NCBI GenBank assembly: GCA_040756475.1
Contig: JBFLZB010000010.1
Location: forward strand, 14,215-48,063
Origin: Thermodesulfobacteriota bacterium
Lineage (GTDB): Bacteria > Desulfobacterota > Deferrisomatia > Deferrisomatales > JACRMM01
DNA: 33,849 nt
Direction: 5' to 3'
The notes below the pieces were generated by a model. That model was not told the DNA's origin. It searched no databases and was given only the letters and a program-made list of their open reading frames with translations. Within the stretch, counting starts at the first letter, position 1; each line of letters opens with the position of its first letter. Both the position numbers and the translations under genes were made by a program. This document shows, one piece after another, positions 9,635 through 17,465 of this stretch.

Positions 9635-11839
9635 GTGCACCTGACAACCGCCGAGGATCTCCAGCACCAGCTCAACCCCGCCCAGTGGGAGGCGGTCTCC
9701 CACCCGGGGGGGCCGCTCCTCATCCTGGCGGGAGCCGGGAGCGGCAAGACCCGGGTGCTCACCTTCCGGATCGCGTATCTCGTGTCCTTCGCCGGGGTCG
9801 ACCCCCGGGCGATCCTGGCGCTCACCTTCACCAACAAGGCGGCCCGGGAGATGCGCCGGCGGGTGGAGGCACTCCTGGGAAGCCAGTCCGCCGGCGCGTG
9901 GGTGGGCACCTTCCACGGCACCTGTCTGAAGATCCTCCGGAGCCACGGCCACCTCCTCCCCGTGGGGCCGGACTTTGCGGTGTACGACGGGGACGACCAG
10001 AAGAAGCTCGCCCAGGCCGTGGTCGCAGACCTCAACCTCGACCCCAAGCGCCACCCGCCCGCCGCGTTCCTCCACCAGGTGCACCGGGCCAAGGACGAGG
10101 GAAAGGGCCCCGGGGAGATCGAGGTGCCTTCCCGCGCCCCGGGCGCCCGGGCCTTCCTGGACTTCTACGCCCTCTACCAGGACCGCCTTCGGGAGGGCCG
10201 GGCCCTGGACTTCGGCGATCTCCTCCTGGAGACGCTGCGCCTGTTCCGGGCCCACCCTGAGGTAGCCGACCACTATCGGCGGCGCTTCGCCCACCTGCTC
10301 ATCGACGAGTACCAGGACACCAACCGGGTCCAGTACCGGCTGGCCCGGGAGATCGCCTCGGGCCACGGCAACCTCTGCGTGGTGGGCGACGACGACCAGT
10401 CCATCTATGGGTGGCGGGGGGCGGATCTGCGCAACATCCTCTCCTTCGAGGAGGACTTCCCGGGCGCCCGGATCGTGAAGCTCGAGCAGAACTACCGCAG
10501 CACCCGGGCCATCCTCGAGGCGGCCTCCTCCGTGGTCTCCAAGAACGTTTCCCGCCACCCCAAGACCCTCTGGACCGGCCGGGAGGGGGGCGAGCCCGTG
10601 GCGGTCCACGAGGCCGCCACCGAGGAGGAGGAGGCCGCCTGGGTGGCCGACACCATCCGGGAGGCCGCGGCCCGGGGCCTGCACCCCTCGGACGTGGCCG
10701 TCCTCTACCGGATGCACGCCCTCTCGCGCCCCTTCGAGGAGGCGTTCCTGCGCCGGCGCATCCCCTACGTGGTCTACGGGGGACTTCGCTTCTACGACCG
10801 GCGGGAGGTGAAGGACGCCCTGGCCTACCTGCGGCTCGTGCTCAACCCCGACGACCCGGTCGCCTTCCACCGGGTGGTGAACACCCCCCCCCGGGGGATC
10901 GGCCGCACCACCGTGGAGCTGGTGGAGGGGCTCGCCCGCCGCGAGGGGATCGGCCTGGGCGCGGCCCTGGAGCGGGCGGTGGAGGCCGGAGTGCTCCCCA
11001 CCCGGGGCGCCCGGGCGGCCGCCGGCTTCGCCGCGCTCCTGCGCGGCTGGCGGGAGGCCGCGGCCACCGCCACAGTGCGGGAGCTCCTGGCCCGGATCCT
11101 GGAGGAGTCGGGGTACGGCGACTATCTCCACACGGAAGGCCCCGAGCAGGCCGAGGAGCGCCTGGAGAACCTGGCCGAGCTCCTCAACGCGGCCGAGGCG
11201 TTCGAGGCCGAGGGCGAGGGGGGGCTTCGGGCGTTCCTGGACCGGGCGGCCCTGGTCACCGACCAGGACGTGGGGCCCGACCGGGCCGACGTGGTCACCC
11301 TCATGACCCTGCACTCCGCCAAGGGCCTCGAGTACCCGGTGGTGTTCCTGACGGGCCTGGAGGAGGGGGTCTTTCCCCACCACCGCAGCTCCGACTCCCC
11401 CGGGGAGCTCGAGGAGGAGCGGCGCCTGTGCTACGTGGGAATCACCCGGGCCCGGGACCGCCTCTACCTCACCCGGGCCCGGGTGCGCCGGGTCTACGGG
11501 GCCGAAGGGTACCTGCGGCCCCCGAGCCGCTTCCTGGAGGAGCTGCCCGAGGGGGTGTACCGGCGCCCGCCCCGGCCGGACCTTCCGCTTTGGGCGCAGC
11601 CGATCTCCGCTCCCCTGAGGGCCCCGGAGGGGGGAGGAGGCCGCTATCTTGTCCCCGAGCCCGGGGAGGAGTCCTTCCGCTCGGGCATGGGGGTGCGCCA
11701 CCCGCGCTATGGCGCGGGGACGGTGACCGCCGTGGAGGGGCGGGGTCCTATGGCCAAGGTGGCGGTACGCTTCTCCGGAGGGGAAACGAGGAAGTTCGTG
11801 GCCTCCCTGGCGGGGCTCGAGGTGGCGGTGGACGACTGA
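9635..11839 (+). CDS. pcrA: ATP-dependent DNA helicase, UvrD/PcrA family
   Basis: A superfamily 1A 3'-5' helicase for nucleotide-excision and mismatch repair and for clearing replication forks. All seven motifs are present in order in 734 aa: I (GAGSGKT, about residues 33-39), Ia (LTFTNKAAREM), II (LLIDEYQDTN), III (VVGDDDQSIYGWRGAD), IV (LEQNYRST), V (LMTLHSAKGLEYPVVFLTGLEEGVFPH) and VI (EERRLCYVGITRARDRLYLT). The C-terminal ~60 residues contain a GMGVRHPRYGAGTV segment, the Tudor-like tail of PcrA that contacts RNA polymerase. The start is GTG at 9635 with ACGAGGA 7 nt upstream. The length fits PcrA/UvrD (about 720 aa), not Rep. Confidence 0.95.
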   Translation: MHLTTAEDLQHQLNPAQWEAVSHPGGPLLILAGAGSGKTRVLTFRIAYLVSFAGVDPRAILALTFTNKAAREMRRRVEALLGSQSAGAWVGTFHGTCLKILRSHGHLLPVGPDFAVYDGDDQKKLAQAVVADLNLDPKRHPPAAFLHQVHRAKDEGKGPGEIEVPSRAPGARAFLDFYALYQDRLREGRALDFGDLLLETLRLFRAHPEVADHYRRRFAHLLIDEYQDTNRVQYRLAREIASGHGNLCVVGDDDQSIYGWRGADLRNILSFEEDFPGARIVKLEQNYRSTRAILEAASSVVSKNVSRHPKTLWTGREGGEPVAVHEAATEEEEAAWVADTIREAAARGLHPSDVAVLYRMHALSRPFEEAFLRRRIPYVVYGGLRFYDRREVKDALAYLRLVLNPDDPVAFHRVVNTPPRGIGRTTVELVEGLARREGIGLGAALERAVEAGVLPTRGARAAAGFAALLRGWREAAATATVRELLARILEESGYGDYLHTEGPEQAEERLENLAELLNAAEAFEAEGEGGLRAFLDRAALVTDQDVGPDRADVVTLMTLHSAKGLEYPVVFLTGLEEGVFPHHRSSDSPGELEEERRLCYVGITRARDRLYLTRARVRRVYGAEGYLRPPSRFLEELPEGVYRRPPRPDLPLWAQPISAPLRAPEGGGGRYLVPEPGEESFRSGMGVRHPRYGAGTVTAVEGRGPMAKVAVRFSGGETRKFVASLAGLEVAVDD

Positions 11840-11849
11840 TCGGCCCGGC

Positions 11850-12317
11850 TCAGAGCTGGGCGGGGACGAGAGAGACCTCGCCGGCGTAGTCGAAGGGGAG
11901 CCTGCCGTGGCCGCGCAGGGCCACGTGGCCTCGGAGCTGGTAGCGAAAGCTCTGGGCCTGGTTGCGCTCGAGCTCGGTGAGCTGCCGGAAGAGGCCGATG
12001 ATCGTGCTCGTAGCCTCCACCTGCATCGCGGCGGTGCCGTAGGCGGGAATGGTCACCGCCCGGTTGGTCACGCCGGTGGCGAAGCGCTGGCCGTTGAGGA
12101 GGAGCTCGCACGCCATCCCCTCTAGGGCCAGGTCGAAGGCGTTCGGGTTCTGGAGCTGGAAGTCCAGGACGTAGTGCTGGGCGAAGAGGGTTGCCCCCGA
12201 GAGGCGAAGGTCCGTCAGCACCAGGGAGGGGGGCTCCGGGCGGGCGCCGAGTCCTGCGCAGGAGGCCAGGAGCAGGAGGAGCAGCCCGGAGAGGAGGCGT
12301 GCGCCCGAAGTCGTCAT
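11850..12317 (-). CDS. LEA14/WHy-domain lipoprotein
   Basis: A 155-aa predicted lipoprotein. The N-terminus has a short charged region, a run of leucines and the lipobox LASC, so it is probably lipid-anchored in the periplasm or outer membrane. The mature part (LVLTDLRLSGATLFAQHYVLDFQLQNPN) is the beta-sandwich of the LEA14/water-stress-and-hypersensitive-response family, with the hallmark NPNAFDLALEG after the second strand. The molecular role of bacterial WHy proteins is poorly defined; stress protection is suggested. ATG 12317 was preferred over an upstream TTG at 12353, which would add 12 residues in front of an otherwise good signal peptide. Convergent with the helicase gene, only 10 bp apart. 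Confidence 0.82.
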   Translation of the reverse strand: MTTSGARLLSGLLLLLLASCAGLGARPEPPSLVLTDLRLSGATLFAQHYVLDFQLQNPNAFDLALEGMACELLLNGQRFATGVTNRAVTIPAYGTAAMQVEATSTIIGLFRQLTELERNQAQSFRYQLRGHVALRGHGRLPFDYAGEVSLVPAQL

Positions 12318-12435
12318 GGGCGCCAGTATGCCCACCGCCCCGGGGGCGCGCAAGGCGGGCGCCGCTCACGATTCACCGCGCGGACTTCCCTCCCCCCTCG
12401 ATTTCCCCGTTTCCCGTCTCATGTCTGCCGAGGCT

Positions 12436-12485
12436 CCTGCCGATCCTTGGGCCCGACGCGATCCGTGTTTCCTCGGGCCGGCAGG
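12436..12485 (+). promoter_or_regulatory. Bulged stem-loop in the leader of the outer-membrane protein gene
   Basis: CCTGCCG (12436-12442) pairs with CGGCAGG (12479-12485), and GCCCGA (12451-12456) pairs with TCGGGC (12473-12478). The right-hand arms are contiguous, giving a 13-bp stem with an 8-nt bulge on the left. It ends about 57 nt before the start codon. Possibly a leader RNA structure; I do not recognise a riboswitch class. Confidence 0.35.
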
Positions 12486-12542
12486 CGTCCCCGGCCACGA
12501 GCCCGGGCGGTTTTCGCCCCCAGCGAAGGCAAGGAGGCAAGC

Positions 12543-14060
12543 ATGCACCCAGTCGCCAAATCCCTGTCGGCGGTCGCCCTGCTGGCGTCTTCCGCCCTCC
12601 TCCTTCCGGGGTGGGCCGGGGCGCTCGACACGTTCCTGGTGGGGCCCCGGGCCATGGGGATGGGGGGGGCGACCATCGCGTCCGCCACGGACACGACGGC
12701 CCAGTACTACAACCCGGCGGCCTTTGGCTTCTTCGCCTGCCGAACGGCCTCCGGCGGCCGCATCGCCTGCGACAACAACGACATGGGCCGAAAGACCTGG
12801 GGCGTCGACCTCAACGCCAGCGGCGGATACCGCCTGCACAACGAGTTCGGCGTGTTCCTGGATGACCTGGTGGACATCGATTACGAAGACCTGAGCCGCC
12901 GGGGCGTGCGCAGCGAGTCCGACCTGCGCGAACTGATCGACCTGGTGAAGAACCTCGACGGGCTCGACGACCCAGGCAACGCCATCACCGCCGACGTCAA
13001 CGCCGGCCTGGGCATCCGGGTGAAGAACTTCGGGGTGGGCGTACGCGGCTTCTTCCAGGCCACCGGCCAGGTGGTGGAGCTCGACCGGGAGAACCTGGGC
13101 ATCGCGGCAGGAGATCTGGACGCCCAGATTGCCGCGGTCGCGGTGGCGGGCAACGACGGCGCCGTGCTCCTGCTGACGCCGGATCAGCAGGAGCAGCTCC
13201 GGGCGGCCGGCCTCAGCCAGGGCTCGATCCAAAAGATCGACTTCCTGGCCAGGGAACAGGGGGTCTCGCCGGCCCAGGTCGAGGGGATTACCGACCTCCT
13301 GGCCACGGTGACCGCCCAGTCGGGCGGGGTCGGCCTCGGGGGCACCCTGGACGACAACACCACCACGGTGGTGCTGCGCGGGTTCGCCGTGGCGGAGATC
13401 CCGGTCACCTACGGCTACGCCCTCAACGACCACTGGTCGGTCGGCGGAAACCTCAAGCTCATGCGCGGCCGGGTGTACGCCACCGAGATCCTCGTGTTCG
13501 ACGCCGATTCGGAAGACGTGTTGCGCGACGCGGACAAGCACTACCGGGAGACCACCACCTTCGGCATCGACCTGGGCGTGATGGGTCGATACCGCATGGT
13601 GAACTTCGGGGTGGTGGGCCGAAACCTCAACACTCCCAAGTTCGACGGCCCCACCCGGACCACGGAGCTGCCCGGAGGGCCGCGCACCACCCGGTTCCCC
13701 GACGTGAAGATCAAGCCCCAGTTTGCCGCCGGCGTCGCCTTCATCCCCTTCGAGACCCTGACCCTCGAGGTGGACTGCGACCTCACGGCCAACGAGACGA
13801 CCCTGCCCGGCTACAAGACGCGAAACCTCTCGGCTGGCCTGGAGTGGGACGCCTTCCGGTTCCTGGCGCTACGGGCCGGCGCGCGGAAGAACCTGGCGGA
13901 GAGCGACATCGGGGTGGTGTACACGGCGGGGCTCGGGCTCAATCTCTGGGCGGCCCGCCTGGACGTGGCCGGGGCGTTCGCGGCGAAGAGGGAAGAGTTC
14001 GACGGCAAGAACACCCCCACGGAAGCCCGCCTGGCCGCCCAGTTCAGCGTGGACTTCTAG
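12543..14060 (+). CDS. Outer-membrane beta-barrel protein, TraF/FadL-like
   Basis: A 505-aa exported protein. The signal peptide runs to about residue 26 (charged start, then a hydrophobic stretch, then GWAGA). The mature N-terminus VGPRAMGMGGATIASATDTTAQYYNPAAFG matches the conserved start of the conjugal-transfer TraF_2/UPF0164-type barrel family, related to FadL and PorV; the remaining protein shows alternating polar and hydrophobic beta strands and ends in Phe (AAQFSVDF), typical for BAM-dependent barrels. A helical insert (~100-260) is unusually long. The role is unknown; no conjugation genes are nearby, so the TraF name should not be taken as function. The start is firm: AAGGAGG lies 7 nt before the ATG. 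Confidence 0.85.
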   Translation: MHPVAKSLSAVALLASSALLLPGWAGALDTFLVGPRAMGMGGATIASATDTTAQYYNPAAFGFFACRTASGGRIACDNNDMGRKTWGVDLNASGGYRLHNEFGVFLDDLVDIDYEDLSRRGVRSESDLRELIDLVKNLDGLDDPGNAITADVNAGLGIRVKNFGVGVRGFFQATGQVVELDRENLGIAAGDLDAQIAAVAVAGNDGAVLLLTPDQQEQLRAAGLSQGSIQKIDFLAREQGVSPAQVEGITDLLATVTAQSGGVGLGGTLDDNTTTVVLRGFAVAEIPVTYGYALNDHWSVGGNLKLMRGRVYATEILVFDADSEDVLRDADKHYRETTTFGIDLGVMGRYRMVNFGVVGRNLNTPKFDGPTRTTELPGGPRTTRFPDVKIKPQFAAGVAFIPFETLTLEVDCDLTANETTLPGYKTRNLSAGLEWDAFRFLALRAGARKNLAESDIGVVYTAGLGLNLWAARLDVAGAFAAKREEFDGKNTPTEARLAAQFSVDF

Positions 14061-14087
14061 GGAGGCCGCCGGGCCCCCCCGTGCCCT

Positions 14088-16931
14088 TCAGCCCGCCAGC
14101 CGCTGCTCGATGGCCCGCTTGTAGAAGAGGTAGTGGCCGGTGGTGACGAAGCGGCCGCAGTGCTCGGCAATGAAGCGCTCATCGAGGAAGAGCCGGGTGA
14201 CGAAGACCCCGTAGTCGAGACCGGAACGGCGCGCTTCGCGGATGCGGCGCCGGGCCTCGGCCAGGGGGTTTTCCACCTCCCCGCTCTCGATGGTCTGCAT
14301 GCCCCAGGTGATGCGGTACCCGCCGGCACCCCCGCTCCTTCCCGACGTCCTCTCGATGGTGAGCCCCACCGGCCGCAGCCCCAGGGCGCGCACGCGGGCC
14401 AGGTGCTCGTGGGTGGCGCAGACGGCCCGGCAGGTGCCCTCGCGCACCAGGGTATGGATGCGCAGGACGTCCCCCAGTGCTCTTCCGTGGAGGGGGCTCT
14501 CCTCCTGGGTCGCGAGCTCGGGGACCACCCCCTCCAGGAACACCAGCAGGCGGGCCAGGGCGTAGGGGGCGTCTTCCCGGAGGCTCGTGAACCGCGCCAG
14601 GTTGCCCACCTCGTCCGCCACGAAGAGGGTCTCCTGGGCGGCTTCCTCCAGCACGAAGACGTCGATGCCCCCCGGAAGGGAGCTCTCGCACACCGCCCGC
14701 AGGGGCGCGAGCTCCGGCGAGAGGCTCTCCACCCGGGTCTCGACCCGGGCGTGGGGCCCCACCGCGCAGAGGAAGCGCAGGAGGTCCTCCCGGTCCTTGA
14801 AGGCCCGATACCGCAGCTCTGCCGGTGCGGTGCGGTCGAGCACGTAGGTGCCGGCCTCCGAGGCGCCCACGAACCGCCGGCGCAGGTGGGCTGCAAAGCT
14901 CGCTCCCCCCACGAACGCCGCGGCCGCCCCCAGCTCCCGCTGGAGCCGGCGGTGGCAGCCCCGCAGCACGCCGACCTTGCGCGGGGGGGCGAAGATCTCG
15001 AGGCGGTCGGGGGCGGGGCTCTCGAGGAGGAAGGCCACCAGGGCTTCCTCCACGAATCCCCGGAAGGCGTCCGGGCCCTCCCATCGGCGGTAGAAGGTCT
15101 CGCCCCAGGTGGTGGCGTGCACGGCGCCGAGGTCCCGGACCTCTTCTGCTTCCTCGAGGAGGTTGGGGACCGCCAGGAAGGCCGTGGGCACGGCGTCCCC
15201 CAGGAGGTCTTCGTGGGTGGGCTCGCGGCCCTGGGCCCTCTCGACGAAGGCGGTCAGCCCCTGGGCCAGGGCCTCCAGGTCGGCGGCCGGTAGCTCCCCG
15301 GCCAGGCCGTGGCAGAAGACCCGGGTGCGCGCCCCCAGGATGTGGTTCTGCGCCGCCCATACCAGGAGCTCGAGGGGATCGTTCGAGACGCGCAGGAGAT
15401 CCCCCTCCCGGCCGTCCACGGTCAAGGGGGTGACCCGGCCCCGGAACAGGCGCCAGGGCGCCTCGCCGTCGGGCAGCACCTCCTGGTAGAGGGACACGCT
15501 GGGCTCCTCCACCCCCTGCGTCACCAGGTGGAGGGTCTCCACCTTGTGGGGAGCCCGGCGGTACACGGCCTGGAGCTTGCGCCCCAGCACGGTGAGGTCC
15601 CGGGGAGTGATCCGCTGCACTTCTCCTTCTGCTTCCAGGGTCTCGCGAATGCGCTGGTAGGTGCGCAGGAAGTACCGATCCACCTCCCGGGCCAGGGCCT
15701 GCACCCACTCGAACTTCCAGGCGGAGAATCCGTTCAGGTGCTGGAGCCGGCGAGCCCCCCAGCCCCATGCGGCGGCGTACTCGGCCAGCACGGCTTCGTC
15801 GGAGCCGCCGGAGGCCCTGCGCCGGGGACCCGACTCCGCCTCCAGGCGGATGCCGGTCTTGAGGTAGAAGCACCGCGCCAGGAGGTCCTCGGAGCCCGAC
15901 TCCCCCAAGGCCCGGTAGTGGGCGAGCACCTGGTCGAACAGGAGCCGGTAGGGGTCGACCCGCTCCCCGGCCAGCACGCGCTGCTTGAGCTGCTCGCACA
16001 GGGGGGGGGCCTCCCGCCCGGAGGAAACGGCATACTCCAGCAGGCCCAGCTTGAGGGCCGACTTGAAGGGCGACTTCCACCCCTTCACGATCTGCCACAC
16101 CGCGGCCCCGAAGAGCTCCCCCGGGGGAACCCGGGCCACCCCCCCCAGGTCCACGTACTCGCCCGCGGGAAAGCCGGGGGTCGCGCGCAGGGCGTCCCAG
16201 TGGCGGCGGTACGCGTCCGGGTCCGCCAGGGGCGGCACCAGGCGCCACGCCGGAGCCTTGCCCGCCAGCAGGATGCCGGTGCGGTAGAACTCCTCCTTGA
16301 GCAGCGCGCCCAGGGCCGAGCCGCACCCCTCCACGCCGGTCTCCCCGAAGTCGTCGGCCCGGATGCGGCTGGCGGCCTGGAAGAAGAGGTGGACCTCGAG
16401 CCCCGCGTGCCGGTTGAGCCAGGCCTCCACGGAGAGGACCTTCCGGCGGTAGACGGTCAGGAGGGCGTCCGACGTGCCGGGGTCGTGGCACACCCACACG
16501 TCCAGGTCCGATTCGCCGGAAAAGCCGATGGTGCCGGCGCTGCCCATGACCGCGACCAGCTCCACCACCGGCCGGAGCACCCCCGAGCGGCGCAGGCGGG
16601 CCTCGGGAAACAGGCGCCGGGCCAGCCGCAGGTCGTCGGAGTGGGGGGAGAAGTCGGCGATTCCCGCCGGGCAGAGGGGGTCGTCCACGTACCCGGGGAG
16701 CCCGGGCTCGTTGACGTGGAGCAGCAGGGGGAGAAGCTGCAGGGCCTCCCTCCCCCGCTCGCCGATCTGGGCGGCCAGGCGGCCGCGGCGGTAGCGGTCG
16801 TAGGCCGCGAACGCCGCGGCGGCGGCCGCGGCCTCGGCCTCGGGCGTGCACGAGGTCGCGGGCGGCGCCGAGTCGCCCCCGGGGCTCCCGGCGGCCTCCC
16901 GGACGAAGAGCATCTCTCTCAGGTGGTTCAC
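14088..16931 (-). CDS. cyaA: Class I adenylate cyclase
   Basis: The product would make cAMP from ATP in the cytoplasm. Diagnostic segments are GSAGTIGFSGESDLDVWVCHD (GS at ~130 and the DxD-like SDLD at ~141-144, the nucleotidyltransferase active site) and YVDLGGVARVPPGELFGAAVWQ followed by KSPFKSALKLGLLEY, both closely matching the enterobacterial CyaA N-terminal domain. The remaining ~550 residues correspond to the regulatory C-terminal half. At 947 aa it is about 100 residues longer than the E. coli enzyme. The start is GTG at 16931, which has GGAGG 5 nt upstream; ATG 16913 is an alternative with no clear Shine-Dalgarno. The much longer open frame upstream runs over the divergent genes and is not coding. 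Confidence 0.88.
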   Translation of the reverse strand: MNHLREMLFVREAAGSPGGDSAPPATSCTPEAEAAAAAAAFAAYDRYRRGRLAAQIGERGREALQLLPLLLHVNEPGLPGYVDDPLCPAGIADFSPHSDDLRLARRLFPEARLRRSGVLRPVVELVAVMGSAGTIGFSGESDLDVWVCHDPGTSDALLTVYRRKVLSVEAWLNRHAGLEVHLFFQAASRIRADDFGETGVEGCGSALGALLKEEFYRTGILLAGKAPAWRLVPPLADPDAYRRHWDALRATPGFPAGEYVDLGGVARVPPGELFGAAVWQIVKGWKSPFKSALKLGLLEYAVSSGREAPPLCEQLKQRVLAGERVDPYRLLFDQVLAHYRALGESGSEDLLARCFYLKTGIRLEAESGPRRRASGGSDEAVLAEYAAAWGWGARRLQHLNGFSAWKFEWVQALAREVDRYFLRTYQRIRETLEAEGEVQRITPRDLTVLGRKLQAVYRRAPHKVETLHLVTQGVEEPSVSLYQEVLPDGEAPWRLFRGRVTPLTVDGREGDLLRVSNDPLELLVWAAQNHILGARTRVFCHGLAGELPAADLEALAQGLTAFVERAQGREPTHEDLLGDAVPTAFLAVPNLLEEAEEVRDLGAVHATTWGETFYRRWEGPDAFRGFVEEALVAFLLESPAPDRLEIFAPPRKVGVLRGCHRRLQRELGAAAAFVGGASFAAHLRRRFVGASEAGTYVLDRTAPAELRYRAFKDREDLLRFLCAVGPHARVETRVESLSPELAPLRAVCESSLPGGIDVFVLEEAAQETLFVADEVGNLARFTSLREDAPYALARLLVFLEGVVPELATQEESPLHGRALGDVLRIHTLVREGTCRAVCATHEHLARVRALGLRPVGLTIERTSGRSGGAGGYRITWGMQTIESGEVENPLAEARRRIREARRSGLDYGVFVTRLFLDERFIAEHCGRFVTTGHYLFYKRAIEQRLAG

Positions 16932-16949
16932 GCACCCCTCCAGCGGCGC

Positions 16950-16962
16950 ACACGCGGCGTGT
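16950..16962. promoter_or_regulatory. Palindrome in front of the adenylate cyclase gene
   Basis: ACACGC-G-GCGTGT is a perfect 13-bp palindrome ending 19 bp upstream of the chosen cyaA start. The position would let a dimeric repressor block transcription or initiation. It does not match the CRP consensus (TGTGA-N6-TCACA). Confidence 0.35.
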
Positions 16963-17021
16963 TCACGGCCTTCCACCCATCGGCACCGGAGGCGGGGGGG
17001 TTGAGGAGCGCAGGCCGTTTC

Positions 17022-17051
17022 TTGTTCGCTTCCCCCCGAAAGGGGTAGCCT
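17022..17051 (+). promoter_or_regulatory. Possible promoter of the metalloprotease paralogue operon
   Basis: TTGTTC (17022-17027) and TAGCCT (17046-17051) have an 18-bp spacer, and the gene starts 51 nt further on. Moderate match. A small CCCC-GAAA-GGGG hairpin lies in the spacer. Confidence 0.35.
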
Positions 17052-17102
17052 GGACGGGAAACGGGGGAGGGGAGAGCTGCCGAGCTCCTGGGGAGGTGGA
17101 CG

Positions 17103-17465
17103 ATGCGCGTGCCGATCCTGTTGGCCCTGCTCGGGGTGGCTGTCTGGGCCGCCGGGGCGTGTGCCCTGGGGGGGAGACCGGACGCTTTGCCCGAGGCTCC
17201 TGCCCCAGCGCCCCGCGCCGACAAGGATTCGGTACAGCTCATCGCCGAGGCGGTGGAGCGCGGGGAGATCGACGCTGACCGGGCGGTGCTCTACCGGGTG
17301 TACGCCGTGGTGGGCGACGCCGGACTGCCGCCCGCGTTCCGGAGCACCGTGCCCCTGCGCGACGGCACGCCCATCCTGCGCGAGGCCCGCAGCCGCTACG
17401 ACTCCCTGCGGCCGGAGATCCAGGCGGCGCTGGATCCGTATCTCTTTCCGAGGGGGAAGCCGTGA
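17103..17465 (+). CDS. Exported stand-alone copy of the paralogue N-terminal domain
   Basis: A 120-aa protein with an N-terminal signal segment (MRVPILLALLGVAVWAAGAC). The rest corresponds to the N-terminal domain of the next two proteins: GEIDADRAVLYRVYAVV, then LPPAFRS, then GTPILREARSRYDSLRPEIQAAL. The other two have GEL-D-x3-A-DLY-x-LYAV, LP-x2-[FY]-R and C-x-TP-[IV]-LR at the same spacing, but this copy lacks the cysteine and the whole protease domain. It may be a truncated paralogue or a dedicated partner. The Cys at residue 20 could serve as a weak lipobox. ATG 17103 has GGGGAGG about 8 nt upstream. The stop overlaps the next start (GTGA), so the two are translationally coupled. Confidence 0.8.
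   Translation: MRVPILLALLGVAVWAAGACALGGRPDALPEAPAPAPRADKDSVQLIAEAVERGEIDADRAVLYRVYAVVGDAGLPPAFRSTVPLRDGTPILREARSRYDSLRPEIQAALDPYLFPRGKP

Noticed and set aside
12543-14060. Conjugation locus suggested by TraF-family similarity
   Set aside because: No relaxase, coupling protein or other transfer genes nearby; the family name reflects a barrel fold only.
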